DNA of 26,075 nucleotides from a virus: positions 1 to 26,075 of the IMG/VR virus record IMGVR_UViG_3300035698_000669; one strand, written 5' to 3'. The notes below the pieces were generated by a model, which made no database searches, was not told the DNA's origin, and saw nothing but the letters and a program-made list of their open reading frames with translations. The position numbers were made by a program, and so were the translations under genes. Numbering within the stretch: position 1 is the first letter of the stretch; each line of letters starts with the position of its first letter. Positions 1 to 8,413 of this stretch are shown here, piece after piece.

Positions 1-627
1 CGTGGAGCCAACGGCAATTGATATATCTCTTGAATATTCCGCGATATCTTTAGTCTGAAACCCCGGAGAGTTAAACATCGTTACCTTTCCGGTATCCGGG
101 TTTGTATAAATAAAATTATCCTCACCAAAACGCATAGCGTCCTTAAAATATGACCGTATGGTGGCAAGTTTATCTTCAGGTTTAAGTGAGTCGCCGACAG
201 CTTTTACAACATTCCACGGAGCGCCCGTTGTTCGGTCCATCCCCTTATAAAAGTCAATGTCTTCTTGCACATAGTTTGAAATTGCTTTTTGTACGACTTC
301 AGGAGTAGCTCTTGAGTCTATTTTAAAAGAACCGTGTCCGACATTAACTGTCTTATATGTTGGTTTTACAGGGGCAACTGGCGTCACAGCTTCAGGTTTG
401 GCGTTTTCTGTCGCGTAGCGTGTCTTGTTTTCTTCCATTACAAATGGAAGGCCCATACGCCAATCATCTTCAAGGGTCATGCCTCCCCCTTGCTGTTCTT
501 GTGCCGCATCTTGGACAACAGACGTGTCTTCTATAACCGCGTCTTCAACCACGGGTGGGGGCTGGATTGGATCAGATGACGGAACCCCCAGAATGTTATC
601 TGGAATTGATAATGTTAAATCAGCCAT
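1..627 (-). CDS. N-terminal part of a virion-associated protein, cut by the window edge
   Basis: An open frame of 209 codons begins at ATG 625-627 and runs without a stop to the left edge, so the C-terminus is missing. The ATG lies one base after the TAA of the upstream internal virion gene, which indicates translational coupling. The first 45 or so residues are proline- and acid-rich and look disordered. After that comes a stretch with no motif I can name. By position (last after the gp14-like and 625-aa internal proteins) it may be the large internal virion or ejection protein, a slot that in T7-like phages often holds a lytic transglycosylase. This is inference from gene order only, because no catalytic motif is visible in the part present. 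Confidence 0.7.
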   Translation of the reverse strand, partial: MADLTLSIPDNILGVPSSDPIQPPPVVEDAVIEDTSVVQDAAQEQQGGGMTLEDDWRMGLPFVMEENKTRYATENAKPEAVTPVAPVKPTYKTVNVGHGSFKIDSRATPEVVQKAISNYVQEDIDFYKGMDRTTGAPWNVVKAVGDSLKPEDKLATIRSYFKDAMRFGEDNFIYTNPDTGKVTMFNSPGFQTKDIAEYSRDISIAVGST

Positions 628-628
628 C

Positions 629-2506
629 TTATCGCCTCGCACGGGAAGCGGCTAATTCCTCTGGCGACGCAACGCCGTCACCATTCGCGTCTATTTCATC
701 GAATGACTCAGTCTTCAATGACGCTGGAGTCTGTTCATTTCCTACCGGGTTACCATTTAAATCAAGAACTATTTCTTTAACTTCGTCTCCCCCGCCAAGA
801 CCGTCAGAGTCTGTTTTTGCTTCTCCGTACATTGCTTTGATATCTTTTCCCAACGTAGGGAACGCTGCAATTATGGCTATTTGCTGATTCTTAATTACGC
901 TTTGTGTTCCATCGATAAGAGAAACAAGAGTGCTCGCCGTTGCACTTGGTGCGCTAGAACTTAGCGCGCCCTCTTGAAATCTCAGCGCGTTTCCTTCTGT
1001 TTCATTCAGCGCACCCATTCCGCTCGCCCCGTTCGGCGATGATGCTTTCATGGCGGCTAGTGCGTCCAGCATTGCTTTGCCGCCAATTCTTGTGAGAATT
1101 GCGTCAAGCTCGCTTCTATCTGACCCGCCCCTCAGACTTGAGGCAGTACCGATGAATCCGGTCGTCCAGCCGGAGAATGATTTGTTCAGGGCTGCTTTCT
1201 TTGCTTCCATGATGGTCTTTGTGCCGGTTAGATACATAAGAGCTTGTTTTGCATCTTTTTCCAATGACAACGCCTGACGATTGAAAGTTTTGAAAGCAAT
1301 AGATGCGTTGGGCCATTTCACCTTTCTATCTTCAGCGGCAACCCATTCAGGGTTGGATTTATCTATTTGTCTCTTAATTGCCACATGGGCCGGGTCATTC
1401 TGCGGTACACCGGAGTCTTCCATTCTTTTTAAATCTTCAAACAGCTTCCCGGTTGCCGATGATGCTTTTGAAGATGACGCGGCTTTAATAAGAGTGTCGA
1501 ACCCTTTGACAGACGCGTCGTTCTCATCCCCTCCCGCAGCGGCTAAAAGAGCAGCCCTGTCCGCCATTTGTTTTCCTTCAGGAGAAGCCATCTCACGGGG
1601 CGCTTTGGGTAATATTTTAAAACCTGAAGCGAAAGCCATTTTCATGGGATCTGGTACTTCGGAATAATTCCGGTATCCACGATCTATCGCAAACTGATTT
1701 CTTTTATTCGCATACTCATTATTCGCCATGTTCAATGACGTCCGCTGCTCAGATATTTTTCTGTGTATAGCCTGAAGCTGGCTTGGGCTTAGAACTTTCC
1801 CAAAACTAGGGTTCGCGTTGAATTGTTCCAAAGCTGCGTTATTTCCGGCCAGAGTTCCCTTTGTTAAATCATTATTAATAGACCCAATCGCAAGCATACT
1901 CGCCGCAGCGTCGAAGCTATCCATTGAAATTGAGGTCGGCATCGCCTCCCCAATTGAACCCTCCCCGGATGCAAAACTGTTCAATTGTGTCATTGCGGCA
2001 GCATAAGTCATGGTTCCGTTTGAAACAGCAGTAGTCAAAGGAGTAAGTTTATCAGAAAATTGTCCCTGTAGATTAGCTATTACGGCAGTTCTTCCGCCGC
2101 TGATCGCAGCCCTTTCATACCGCCCTTCGAGATTACTGATGGAAGTCTCAAGCATAGCAGAACTGTCTTTGCCTCCGACATGGTTTGACAAAAGTTCTTG
2201 TTTTTTATTGAGGACGAAACGGTTAAAATTTTGGATTGTTTCCGGACTAGTCATATCGTCTTCGTCTTGCACTCGCTGCCACTCGGTTGAAACTGAAGTG
2301 CTAAAGGCGTTCTCGTCACGCCCACGGCTAACAACATCCTGACGCCGCTGCATACGATCCGCAACAACATCAAGCTGCCCGGCGATCTGCGTTATCCCTG
2401 CGCCAACGCCAGACAGGGGGCTGGTTGCCAGCGACAACGGAATATTCTGCATTCCAGTTGAACCGGGAACGCTCTTTTGTCTCTTGTATGTTGGAACCAT
2501 CGCCAT
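629..2506 (-). CDS. Probable internal virion / DNA-ejection protein with C-terminal EF-hand
   Basis: A 625-aa protein, mostly helical, rich in Ala, Ser, Gln and Asn, with low-complexity stretches and no membrane segment. It follows the gp14-like gene and precedes another long frame, the usual place of the ejectosome proteins of podoviruses; that function is inferred from position. The extreme C-terminus carries a canonical EF-hand calcium loop, residues about 606-617 (D-A-N-G-D-G-V-A-S-P-E-E), with ligands at loop positions 1, 3, 5, 9 and 12. The start at 2506 has an AGAAAG-like purine run upstream; a second ATG lies two codons further in and cannot be excluded. The TAA stop is one base from the next start codon. 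Confidence 0.75.
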   Translation of the reverse strand: MAMVPTYKRQKSVPGSTGMQNIPLSLATSPLSGVGAGITQIAGQLDVVADRMQRRQDVVSRGRDENAFSTSVSTEWQRVQDEDDMTSPETIQNFNRFVLNKKQELLSNHVGGKDSSAMLETSISNLEGRYERAAISGGRTAVIANLQGQFSDKLTPLTTAVSNGTMTYAAAMTQLNSFASGEGSIGEAMPTSISMDSFDAAASMLAIGSINNDLTKGTLAGNNAALEQFNANPSFGKVLSPSQLQAIHRKISEQRTSLNMANNEYANKRNQFAIDRGYRNYSEVPDPMKMAFASGFKILPKAPREMASPEGKQMADRAALLAAAGGDENDASVKGFDTLIKAASSSKASSATGKLFEDLKRMEDSGVPQNDPAHVAIKRQIDKSNPEWVAAEDRKVKWPNASIAFKTFNRQALSLEKDAKQALMYLTGTKTIMEAKKAALNKSFSGWTTGFIGTASSLRGGSDRSELDAILTRIGGKAMLDALAAMKASSPNGASGMGALNETEGNALRFQEGALSSSAPSATASTLVSLIDGTQSVIKNQQIAIIAAFPTLGKDIKAMYGEAKTDSDGLGGGDEVKEIVLDLNGNPVGNEQTPASLKTESFDEIDANGDGVASPEELAASRARR

Positions 2507-2529
2507 TTTAGAATCTTTCTATTAATATC

Positions 2530-3066
2530 TTAATACGGCCTCAAGCCAGATTTACCATATGGCCCCGACGTCGGTCCTCCCGACACTGTTGACCCACCAC
2601 TAGGAAGTTTAGAGCCCATTGACAGCGCCGAACCGGCACCAGTTACCAGCGAGCCTATAGCTTTACCCTTGGCAGTTGATTGCGCTATCGCGCCCTCGAA
2701 GCGGGCTGTCGTCGCCCTTTGCTGCGCAGCGCGAGCTGCCATGTCACCGCCGTACAGTGTCGTCAGGTAATCTATTTCCTGATCTTCCGCCGTCATGTCG
2801 AAAACATCGCCCATGTCGAGCAGTTCACCGCCGGTGGCGGACGCGGACGCCCTTTGGGAACCGGCGAACCTTCTCTGCTCTCTGTCCAGCGCCTTGGCGT
2901 CAAACGCAGCCTTCTGACGCGCTGCAATGGCGTCGTTCTGTGCGATTTGCGCGTTATAATTGGCTAGATTGGCAGCGTTCTTACCCTGCTGTGCGGACCC
3001 GGCAGCACTTACCCCCGCCCCGACAACGGCGGTGGCGATTGCTGCGATTGCTAGTGCTGACGACAT
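2530..3066 (-). CDS. gp14-like internal virion protein
   Basis: A 178-aa protein. Residues 1-27 form a hydrophobic Ala/Val/Gly-rich segment suited to crossing a membrane. Then comes a long Ala/Gln/Arg-rich helical region (about 28-140), a second small-residue hydrophobic stretch (about 133-150) and a Gly/Ser/Pro-rich tail. This layout resembles the T7 gp14 family, which leaves the capsid during infection and forms the outer-membrane pore of the ejection tube. The match is by overall character and gene position, not by a motif. The ATG at 3064-3066 has a GGGGGAATAG ribosome site that overlaps the stop of the preceding cupin-like gene. Confidence 0.7.
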   Translation of the reverse strand: MSSALAIAAIATAVVGAGVSAAGSAQQGKNAANLANYNAQIAQNDAIAARQKAAFDAKALDREQRRFAGSQRASASATGGELLDMGDVFDMTAEDQEIDYLTTLYGGDMAARAAQQRATTARFEGAIAQSTAKGKAIGSLVTGAGSALSMGSKLPSGGSTVSGGPTSGPYGKSGLRPY

Positions 3067-3069
3067 AAT

Positions 3070-3534
3070 CTATTCCCCCGTTATCAAAACGTTGTTGCTG
3101 CCGGTGTCTGACCTAGATACCAGCATGTCCGCTTCGTCCGTAAACTCTGCCTCTGCTTCTTCAATGGATGTCGCGTCTGTAGCAAAGACCATCGTTATAT
3201 CCGTGTCAGTATGAGAAATAAAAGCCTGTTTTCTTCCCGCACTAGCAGGGACAACGCCGTATCCATCAAACTCTGCGGACCCGCTGTCCCCCAGATACGC
3301 CGTAACGTGTCCGTTTATAATCAACAACGTGTTTACCTTGACCAAGCTGCCTGTCAACACATGACCCGCTGGCATCGTAATCGTGCGAGAATACATCCCG
3401 CCGTGTATGACGTGATTTGTTTCCAGCGGGAACTGCGGCGCAGCCTTAACAATATCAGTAAGTTCGCGCACCTTATCTATAGCCCGTGCGCTCATGGCCG
3501 GAATCCCTGACTCGGCTATCTGGACGTTGCTCAT
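3070..3534 (-). CDS. Cupin-like phage protein of the tail/head gene block
   Basis: A 154-aa protein. The middle (about 45-120) is a run of short beta strands including GGMYSRTITMPAGHVLTG and LIINGHVTAYLG, then YGVVPASAGRKQAF and ITMVFAT. Strands of this type, with a histidine in the early strand, suggest a small cupin/jelly-roll fold. Similar proteins are common in podovirus structural operons, usually beside an acetyltransferase as here, and have no established role. Its ATG overlaps the TGA of the GNAT gene by four bases (ATGA), so the two are translationally coupled. The stop lies three bases before the gp14-like start. The fold call is by sequence character and the function is unknown. 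Confidence 0.7.
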   Translation of the reverse strand: MSNVQIAESGIPAMSARAIDKVRELTDIVKAAPQFPLETNHVIHGGMYSRTITMPAGHVLTGSLVKVNTLLIINGHVTAYLGDSGSAEFDGYGVVPASAGRKQAFISHTDTDITMVFATDATSIEEAEAEFTDEADMLVSRSDTGSNNVLITGE

Positions 3535-3980
3535 TTCAAACCCTTGAAGAAGATTATATCGCTTTCTTCGTATCCAGACATTGACATAACTTCCGCCAGC
3601 TTGCCGCCGCAGGGTGCGCTCACCAACATACCGAAAGCCCCCAATTCGGTCGCCTTGGCCTCGGCAGCGCGTAAAAGCCTGATGCCCGCCCCCGTCTTGC
3701 GGTGCCTACTCGCAACAAAGAAGCTCTCCGTCGCACCGATAAGTGACGTGTATTTGGGGAGCATTGTGATTATCAGCGTGATAAATCCCAACAATTCCCC
3801 ATCATCCCCAAAGGCACCGAAGGATTGTAGCACCCCGGATTTTTCCAGAGCCTTGTATGTTTCCTCGTTATATGTGTGCGGCAGGTTAGATTTAGGCGGG
3901 CATTCATCAGCATACTCCTGCAAAAGAGCAGAGAACTCATGGCAATTGATAAGTTCATCAACGCTTATTTGCCGGATCAT
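3531..3980 (-). CDS. GNAT-family N-acetyltransferase (first of two)
   Basis: A 149-aa protein of normal GNAT length. The acetyl-CoA binding motif A is visible as a hydrophobic strand followed by SRHRKTGAGIRLL (about 91-103), which fits R/Q-x-x-G-x-G/A, and the following helix RAAEAKATELG. Motif B (MLVSAPCGG... MSMSGYEES) completes the fold. Proteins of this type sit in the structural operons of many podoviruses; their substrate is unknown, possibly a virion or host protein. It starts at ATG 3978-3980, four bases after the nozzle gene, and overlaps the next gene by four bases. It is not closely similar to the second GNAT at 12119-12577. Confidence 0.85.
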   Translation of the reverse strand: MIRQISVDELINCHEFSALLQEYADECPPKSNLPHTYNEETYKALEKSGVLQSFGAFGDDGELLGFITLIITMLPKYTSLIGATESFFVASRHRKTGAGIRLLRAAEAKATELGAFGMLVSAPCGGKLAEVMSMSGYEESDIIFFKGLK

Positions 3981-3984
3981 CGGC

Positions 3985-6060
3985 CTAAACCTTCGTCGTG
4001 TTCAGTTCTGGCATAATTGCCAGAATAGTAAACGGAAGCGGCTGGTCTTGCACTAAGAAAACATATCCATCCTTGTCCCAGTTGCGCGGAAATTCCACTT
4101 CTTTGTCGCCCGTAAACAATGCCGGGGCTTCATCCATGTCATCAGCACTGGACCGGAACGGGATAATGTCTAGCCTATCCGCGCTTGGGCCGTGCTTCAG
4201 CCCCAGCGTATCGAATAGCCGGTATGTAATGCGAGAAATCCGCTTCTTTTTGCCCTGCGCCGTGCCGTCCTTAGCGCCCGCCTCTATTCGCATGGTTTGC
4301 ACGGTGGACGTATAGGACAGCCCAACGTGAACAACGGAATAAGACCCGTTCAGCGTTATGGAACCGCTTGAAACCGTGCGGTCCGGGTGAGCTGCTCCAT
4401 CCGAAAGAACGGACACTGTTTGCCCTTCCAGATGGTCCAAGCCAAACAACGTCGCCGAGGGGTCGCCTTCATACGTTAGCATCGAGTCGAGATACGTTGC
4501 CTGAATTGTATTAACGGCAACCTCCGGCAAACCCGAAGTCATGAACTCTATATACCTGACAGACTGACCGTTGACGGTGCGCTGTATAACTGCCCACAAA
4601 TCGTCCCTGCTGCCCGTAGGGTTGGGCATGACAGCCACACTCTCAATTTTAGCATCTACCCCACCAATAACATGCCTATGCCAGCCCACGACGTCCTGTG
4701 AGCGTTCATATGTCATTCCCACCAGAACACCATCAGACCTGACCAGCCACACGATGCTATCCGGCTCTTGCTGATATGCCATATCAACAACGCCGCCTTC
4801 GGTTATATGCTCCGAAAGGATGGAAAGGTCGGGCGCGGTGTATGCGTCTGACTCAAACTGATAAACGTATTCGCGAACCTTACGGTTGGCACGTTGCAGG
4901 AACAGAACGGAATTTCCAACCTGCGGAGGCGTCACCGCTGCGCTGCCAAACGTAGTCTGACGAACAACGCGAGTATTTGTGGGTGATAGCGGGCTGTTCT
5001 GATCGCCCTGCGAAACAATAAACTCACCGCCGGCAGTGCCTACAGACAGCACCTTCCCGGATCTCATCCAGCGGATTGTGTTCACCTGATCCGTCGCAAT
5101 CGTGTAAACAAACCCGCTATCATCCAGCACGACACCATCGTTATCTGTGGGTGCATGGTTTTCGTAATCGGCAGACACAGAAAAGAACATCGACTGCGGG
5201 CGAGAAGTCGTCGCCGCCCAGACCAGACGCTGCTCAAAGAACGTAACAACGGACGGGTATCCGGTTGTTTCAGAAAACGCGCCGAGCCGCCACCCGGTCA
5301 CGGCAGTGGTTGCGGAAGCTGCTGGCCCTATGAAGTCCGCCGTGACACTCGTTGTGGACGCCCGCGCTGTGATTTCCAGATACGTCCAATCATTATCCGC
5401 GTCCTCAAACCTAATCAGACGACCGATATCTGTTGTAAGAAACCCGGAACCGCTATTGATACCCGTTACCGCAGACGCCGTTACCGTTACGCCGGTTCCG
5501 CTTGTGGCGGACAGCCCCAGAGTCGTCTCTGTAGCGTTCACAGAATCATACGGGCCGTCCAGAAACTGAATAATGTCTATCGCCCAGCTCGTGTCCCCCG
5601 ATCTCGATAACGTGCGCGGTTCATGGTTCTGGTGCGCTATGTAAAGAACGTCGGCAGACTGGGTGATGACCAGCTCGAACAATTCAGCTTCAAGATATGG
5701 TGTTGCAACCTCATATACGGCACCCTTGTTGAAGGGGTTGTCGAATACTTCAGAAAATGGCCCGGATGTGATCTGACCATAATTCTTGTAGAACCTGACG
5801 TATAGATCGCCAAATTCAATGATATACGATTGTGTCGCGCTGAACTCGAACGGCAGGATGCGCGTTTTCTTAGCGCTATCCTTAACTTCCGCCGCGAAAT
5901 AGAAACCGCCGCGCCGTGACGCCGGGCCGTGCTTCTGCACAACCATGTTTTCAAGCGTTTTACAGCCGTTATTATACTTTTGAAGGTCTATTCTACCTTC
6001 AAGACGCGGCGAAAACTCACCAGCGGTGAAATTCGTCTGGATTGGCGCCGAACGCACCAT
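3985..6060 (-). CDS. Tail nozzle / stabilisation-like protein (gp12-like)
   Basis: A 691-aa beta-rich protein. The N-terminus, with TNFTAGEFSPRLEGRIDLQKY and then CKTLENMVVQKHGPASRRGG, is the hallmark of the phage stabilisation / tail tubular B family, which forms the nozzle at the end of short tails below the adaptor ring. Length fits the family. The ATG at 6058-6060 follows directly on the TAA of the adaptor gene (TAAATG, no gap), so the adaptor and nozzle proteins, which are neighbours in the virion, are made by coupled translation. No receptor-binding or enzymatic domain is obvious. Confidence 0.9.
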   Translation of the reverse strand: MVRSAPIQTNFTAGEFSPRLEGRIDLQKYNNGCKTLENMVVQKHGPASRRGGFYFAAEVKDSAKKTRILPFEFSATQSYIIEFGDLYVRFYKNYGQITSGPFSEVFDNPFNKGAVYEVATPYLEAELFELVITQSADVLYIAHQNHEPRTLSRSGDTSWAIDIIQFLDGPYDSVNATETTLGLSATSGTGVTVTASAVTGINSGSGFLTTDIGRLIRFEDADNDWTYLEITARASTTSVTADFIGPAASATTAVTGWRLGAFSETTGYPSVVTFFEQRLVWAATTSRPQSMFFSVSADYENHAPTDNDGVVLDDSGFVYTIATDQVNTIRWMRSGKVLSVGTAGGEFIVSQGDQNSPLSPTNTRVVRQTTFGSAAVTPPQVGNSVLFLQRANRKVREYVYQFESDAYTAPDLSILSEHITEGGVVDMAYQQEPDSIVWLVRSDGVLVGMTYERSQDVVGWHRHVIGGVDAKIESVAVMPNPTGSRDDLWAVIQRTVNGQSVRYIEFMTSGLPEVAVNTIQATYLDSMLTYEGDPSATLFGLDHLEGQTVSVLSDGAAHPDRTVSSGSITLNGSYSVVHVGLSYTSTVQTMRIEAGAKDGTAQGKKKRISRITYRLFDTLGLKHGPSADRLDIIPFRSSADDMDEAPALFTGDKEVEFPRNWDKDGYVFLVQDQPLPFTILAIMPELNTTKV

Positions 6061-6663
6061 TTACGGGCTACCGTTTACGCTGACGGAGGCCGTGCCGCCG
6101 TAATTAATGCGGCTGTCTAGCCATGTATCGGCAACAATCTCCAGATAACCGCTCTCCTGTGCGTCCATTGACCGGGCGTCACTGAGCTTCCGGTTGTACA
6201 TTTCCATCATGTTTGAATAGAGCGTATTGCTCTCCGCCAACGTGACAGCCAGCTCGGCTGCAATCCGGGCCGAAAGCGCCTCAACAAACATAGAGTCAAA
6301 CAGGTTTACATCTTCAACGCGGGCCAGATACATAATCTTCGCGGTTCCCTCGTCGGTCAGAAGTTTCCCACCCTCGATCTTGTAAAACATATCAAGGTTT
6401 TCCATCTGCAAAACCCGGAGGCAGTCAGACGGGAGATTGTACTGGTAAGCAAACTCGAAAGCCGGGGCGGTGGAGTTCTGCGCTAACTCCACGCGGTTAA
6501 CGGCAAAATTCCAAACGTGGTCCCGGAGACAAGCGTCTCGAATTTGTTCATAAATGAGATTAGAGGCTCTCGCCGCCTCACTGTCTTCGGTCAAAGTTAG
6601 GATCGCGTTCGCGCCAATCTTAACAAGCGCATTATTTACAATCTGAACAACTGAAGTTGCCAT
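6061..6663 (-). CDS. Tail adaptor protein (gp11 / tail tubular A-like)
   Basis: A 200-aa protein beginning MATSVVQIVNNALVKIGANAIL. It is typical of the T7 gp11-like adaptor family, with an N-terminal helix containing N-x-A-L-x-x-I/L-G, an internal RDACLRDHVWNFA segment and a C-terminal helix containing YNRKLSDARSMDAQE. These proteins form the ring between portal and nozzle. I chose the ATG at 6661-6663, which has the ribosome site GAGAGGGA seven bases upstream; the longer reading frame up to 6711 would run through the hairpin at 6688-6711 and has no ribosome site. Confidence 0.88.
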   Translation of the reverse strand: MATSVVQIVNNALVKIGANAILTLTEDSEAARASNLIYEQIRDACLRDHVWNFAVNRVELAQNSTAPAFEFAYQYNLPSDCLRVLQMENLDMFYKIEGGKLLTDEGTAKIMYLARVEDVNLFDSMFVEALSARIAAELAVTLAESNTLYSNMMEMYNRKLSDARSMDAQESGYLEIVADTWLDSRINYGGTASVSVNGSP

Positions 6664-6687
6664 GCGTCCCTCTCTGATAGATAGAAA

Positions 6688-6711
6688 GTGTGGGGGCCGA
6701 AACCCCCACAC
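6688..6711 (-). terminator. Hairpin after the capsid/decoration genes, probable weak terminator
   Basis: A perfect 9-bp stem, GTGTGGGGG pairing with CCCCCACAC, around a 6-nt loop. It lies 11 bases past the TAA of the decoration gene. In the minus direction it is followed by TTTCT, a poor U-tract, so it may terminate only partly or act as a 3' end protected from decay. It separates the capsid unit from the tail genes. Confidence 0.6.
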
Positions 6712-6722
6712 AGACCAGCTAG

Positions 6723-7226
6723 TTAGTCCACCACATATTCGATGATGAACGACAGATCACCAGCGGCACCCGTGTCCGCTGCCGTAGAAATCGACGCTGC
6801 GATGTAGTACCAGCCACCGCCGTCAGCGGAATCAGCCGCATCCTGCCAAACAGCCTGACCGCACTCGGAAATGTTCCGAGCTTCAAAGGCATATTCGGTA
6901 AACGCCGTCGCAGCCTGACCAAGAGTGACAGCAGATGCAAACGCATCGACATCCTTAACCACACCACCAGAGGAGTAGACACCGATATCCCACGCAAGTG
7001 CGGGAGTGCCGGAGTCAAGGTCATCCGCCGCAAGCCGGATCGAGAAGATCGAGGCATTGGACGGAATCGGGGCCAGCATAACAATATCGCCGGAACCCGT
7101 GCCGTCGGCTGCAACAGCAACCGAACCCTGCGAAACTCGAACACGTCCACCACTGGCAGTCGTGTTATTGAGAATCGGCGGGGTTGCTTCAAAGTTAGAA
7201 ACAATCGTTGAGTTTTGAGTAGCCAT
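6723..7226 (-). CDS. Probable capsid decoration / head protein
   Basis: A 167-aa protein of beta-strand character, rich in Ala, Gly, Ser and Thr, with few lysines and no cysteine-rich motif or signal peptide. It sits immediately downstream of the major capsid gene (13 bases) and shares its transcription unit, the usual place of a head decoration or stabilising protein. I recognise no family motif, so the function is inferred from position and composition. The ATG at 7224-7226 has a GGGAG ribosome site about nine bases upstream. A reading frame in another phase over 6719-7204 is rejected because its composition is Arg/Leu-rich and it has no ribosome site. Confidence 0.75.
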   Translation of the reverse strand: MATQNSTIVSNFEATPPILNNTTASGGRVRVSQGSVAVAADGTGSGDIVMLAPIPSNASIFSIRLAADDLDSGTPALAWDIGVYSSGGVVKDVDAFASAVTLGQAATAFTEYAFEARNISECGQAVWQDAADSADGGGWYYIAASISTAADTGAAGDLSFIIEYVVD

Positions 7227-7239
7227 TATTCAAGCTCCC

Positions 7240-8115
7240 TTATTCAACACAAAGGATTTCGAGAACGCGAGCTTCTTCCATGCGCGTGCCGCCGATGCTC
7301 ATAGAGCAAAAGACCTGCGTTGCATAGTTTTTGTCAGCACGTTCTGAAATCTTCGTGGTCATGTCGGAACCGACGCCGAGAAGCAGTCCGTCCCCTTGGA
7401 AGGCAAAACAACGACGGTCGGACGATCCATCAACCGGGATCAACTTTGAACCGTCAGTGCGTTTGCCGTTTACCGGGATGAACCGGAAACCGAGGAACGT
7501 GTCTACTTCACCGCGAGCCAGAGCTTTGACCGTATTGTAGTCAGCGCTTTGGATTTCCGTGGTGTTCAGCAGATCGGTAACCTGATCTGCGGTGCAAACA
7601 ATAACGCGGCCGTCTTCGGCCACATCGTCGCCGTCCATCGTCTCTTTGGCAGCAAGAAGTTTCGCAAGCGTCATGCCAGTGGCGCTGGCGGCAATAGCCG
7701 TCTGACCGGCAGTCGATGTTCCACCAGAAACGCCCGTGAAGGCGGTGCCGAGTGCTGCATCTACAAGAACTTCGTCCATCGCACGACCCATGGCCATAGC
7801 CGCTGCGCGGGCATAGTCAGAGGTCGGATCGATCAACATACGAACCTTATCCTCATTATCAATGAGGTCGGCCCAATCGAAATCCTCAAGGCTCACGCGA
7901 CGGCGAGAGTGAGGGGTATCAACGCGAGGGGTGTCGGCGTGCCGAGAGACACGACGCTGGGCAGCGGTTGCCCCGATCTGTTCGAAAAAGGCATTTTTGC
8001 CTGTAACGGCTTCTTCGCGAACTGCACCGCGCAACTTCGACCCGTCCTGCTGGACGAGATGCTGAACGTTGGCGCTGTACTGTTCGACGAAAGCCGTTGT
8101 CACTTGGATAGACAT
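7240..8115 (-). CDS. Major capsid protein
   Basis: A 291-aa protein beginning MSIQVTTAFVEQYSANVQH, with the internal block HADTPRVDTPHSRRRVSLED and then DWADLIDNEDKVRMLIDPTS. This is a phage major capsid family common in podoviruses of marine and soil alphaproteobacteria. I recognise it by these motifs, and its position after the scaffold gene supports the call. The fold is expected to be HK97-like. The ATG at 8113-8115 has a clear AGGAG site (TTTAGGAGAAATCCGTATG). It is preceded by its own candidate promoter and a terminator that isolates it from the portal/scaffold transcript. Confidence 0.9.
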   Translation of the reverse strand: MSIQVTTAFVEQYSANVQHLVQQDGSKLRGAVREEAVTGKNAFFEQIGATAAQRRVSRHADTPRVDTPHSRRRVSLEDFDWADLIDNEDKVRMLIDPTSDYARAAAMAMGRAMDEVLVDAALGTAFTGVSGGTSTAGQTAIAASATGMTLAKLLAAKETMDGDDVAEDGRVIVCTADQVTDLLNTTEIQSADYNTVKALARGEVDTFLGFRFIPVNGKRTDGSKLIPVDGSSDRRCFAFQGDGLLLGVGSDMTTKISERADKNYATQVFCSMSIGGTRMEEARVLEILCVE

Positions 8116-8240
8116 ACGGATTTCTCCTAAAGGGTTAAAACAGTAGTTCTTTAGGGTTATCGTCTATAAGGACGGCCCAAGCTGCCTTCGTGCTTGTGCG
8201 GGTTCCGTGAAGAATTGTCCACCTATGGAAAGGCGACTTA

Positions 8241-8269
8241 ACTGTAGCTTATTTTTCTGTATATGCAAA
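8241..8269 (-). promoter_or_regulatory. Candidate sigma70-type promoter for the capsid gene
   Basis: On the minus strand a TTTGCA box (8264-8269) and a TACAGT box (8241-8246) are separated by 17 bases. Each matches the bacterial consensus at 4 of 6 positions. It lies just after the terminator at 8274-8303 in the direction of transcription, which is where a separate capsid promoter is needed. It would give a leader of about 120 bases. Confidence 0.4.
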
Positions 8270-8273
8270 TAGC

Positions 8274-8303
8274 AAAAAACCCAGCTTTTAAGGGCTGGGT
8301 TTT
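8274..8303 (-). terminator. Rho-independent terminator upstream of the capsid gene
   Basis: A perfect 10-bp stem AAAACCCAGC / GCTGGGTTTT with an 8-nt loop. In the minus direction the stem is followed by a run of six T (counting those in the arm), whereas on the plus strand only four follow, so it is best read as ending the portal-scaffold transcript. Confidence 0.75.
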
Positions 8304-8307
8304 CAGC

Positions 8308-8338
8308 GGAAATCCAAGTTTGCCGCAAGGAAATCCAA
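8308..8338. repeat. Pair of 10-bp direct repeats spaced by 21 bp
   Basis: GGAAATCCAA occurs at 8308-8317 and again at 8329-8338. The 21-bp step is two turns of the helix, as expected of two binding sites on one face. The pair lies in the non-coding stretch between the small 8414-8563 gene and the capsid terminator. No protein is known to bind it; the role is open. Confidence 0.5.
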
Positions 8339-8384
8339 ATCGGAATATTAAACCAAGGAAGGATTCAACAATATTAATATACCC

Positions 8385-8391
8385 ACCTCCT
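8385..8391 (-). promoter_or_regulatory. Strong Shine-Dalgarno sequence without a normal start codon
   Basis: On the minus strand AGGAGGT is followed six bases later by ATT, not ATG, GTG or TTG. From that ATT (8376-8378) an open frame of about 46 codons runs through the repeat pair and the terminator. Either the site is a chance purine run, a decayed gene start, or a site for rare ATT initiation. Confidence 0.25.
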
Positions 8392-8413
8392 GTCTTATAC
8401 GCAAACAGTAAAT

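Noticed and set aside
5100-5109. GTTTACACG on the minus strand, like the promoter motif
   Set aside because: Lies within the nozzle coding sequence with no suitable -10 box at 16-18 bases.
6719-7204. 161-codon minus-strand frame overlapping the decoration gene
   Set aside because: Arg/Leu/Pro-rich shadow of the true frame, with no ribosome site; the frame at 6723-7226 has a good start and sensible composition.
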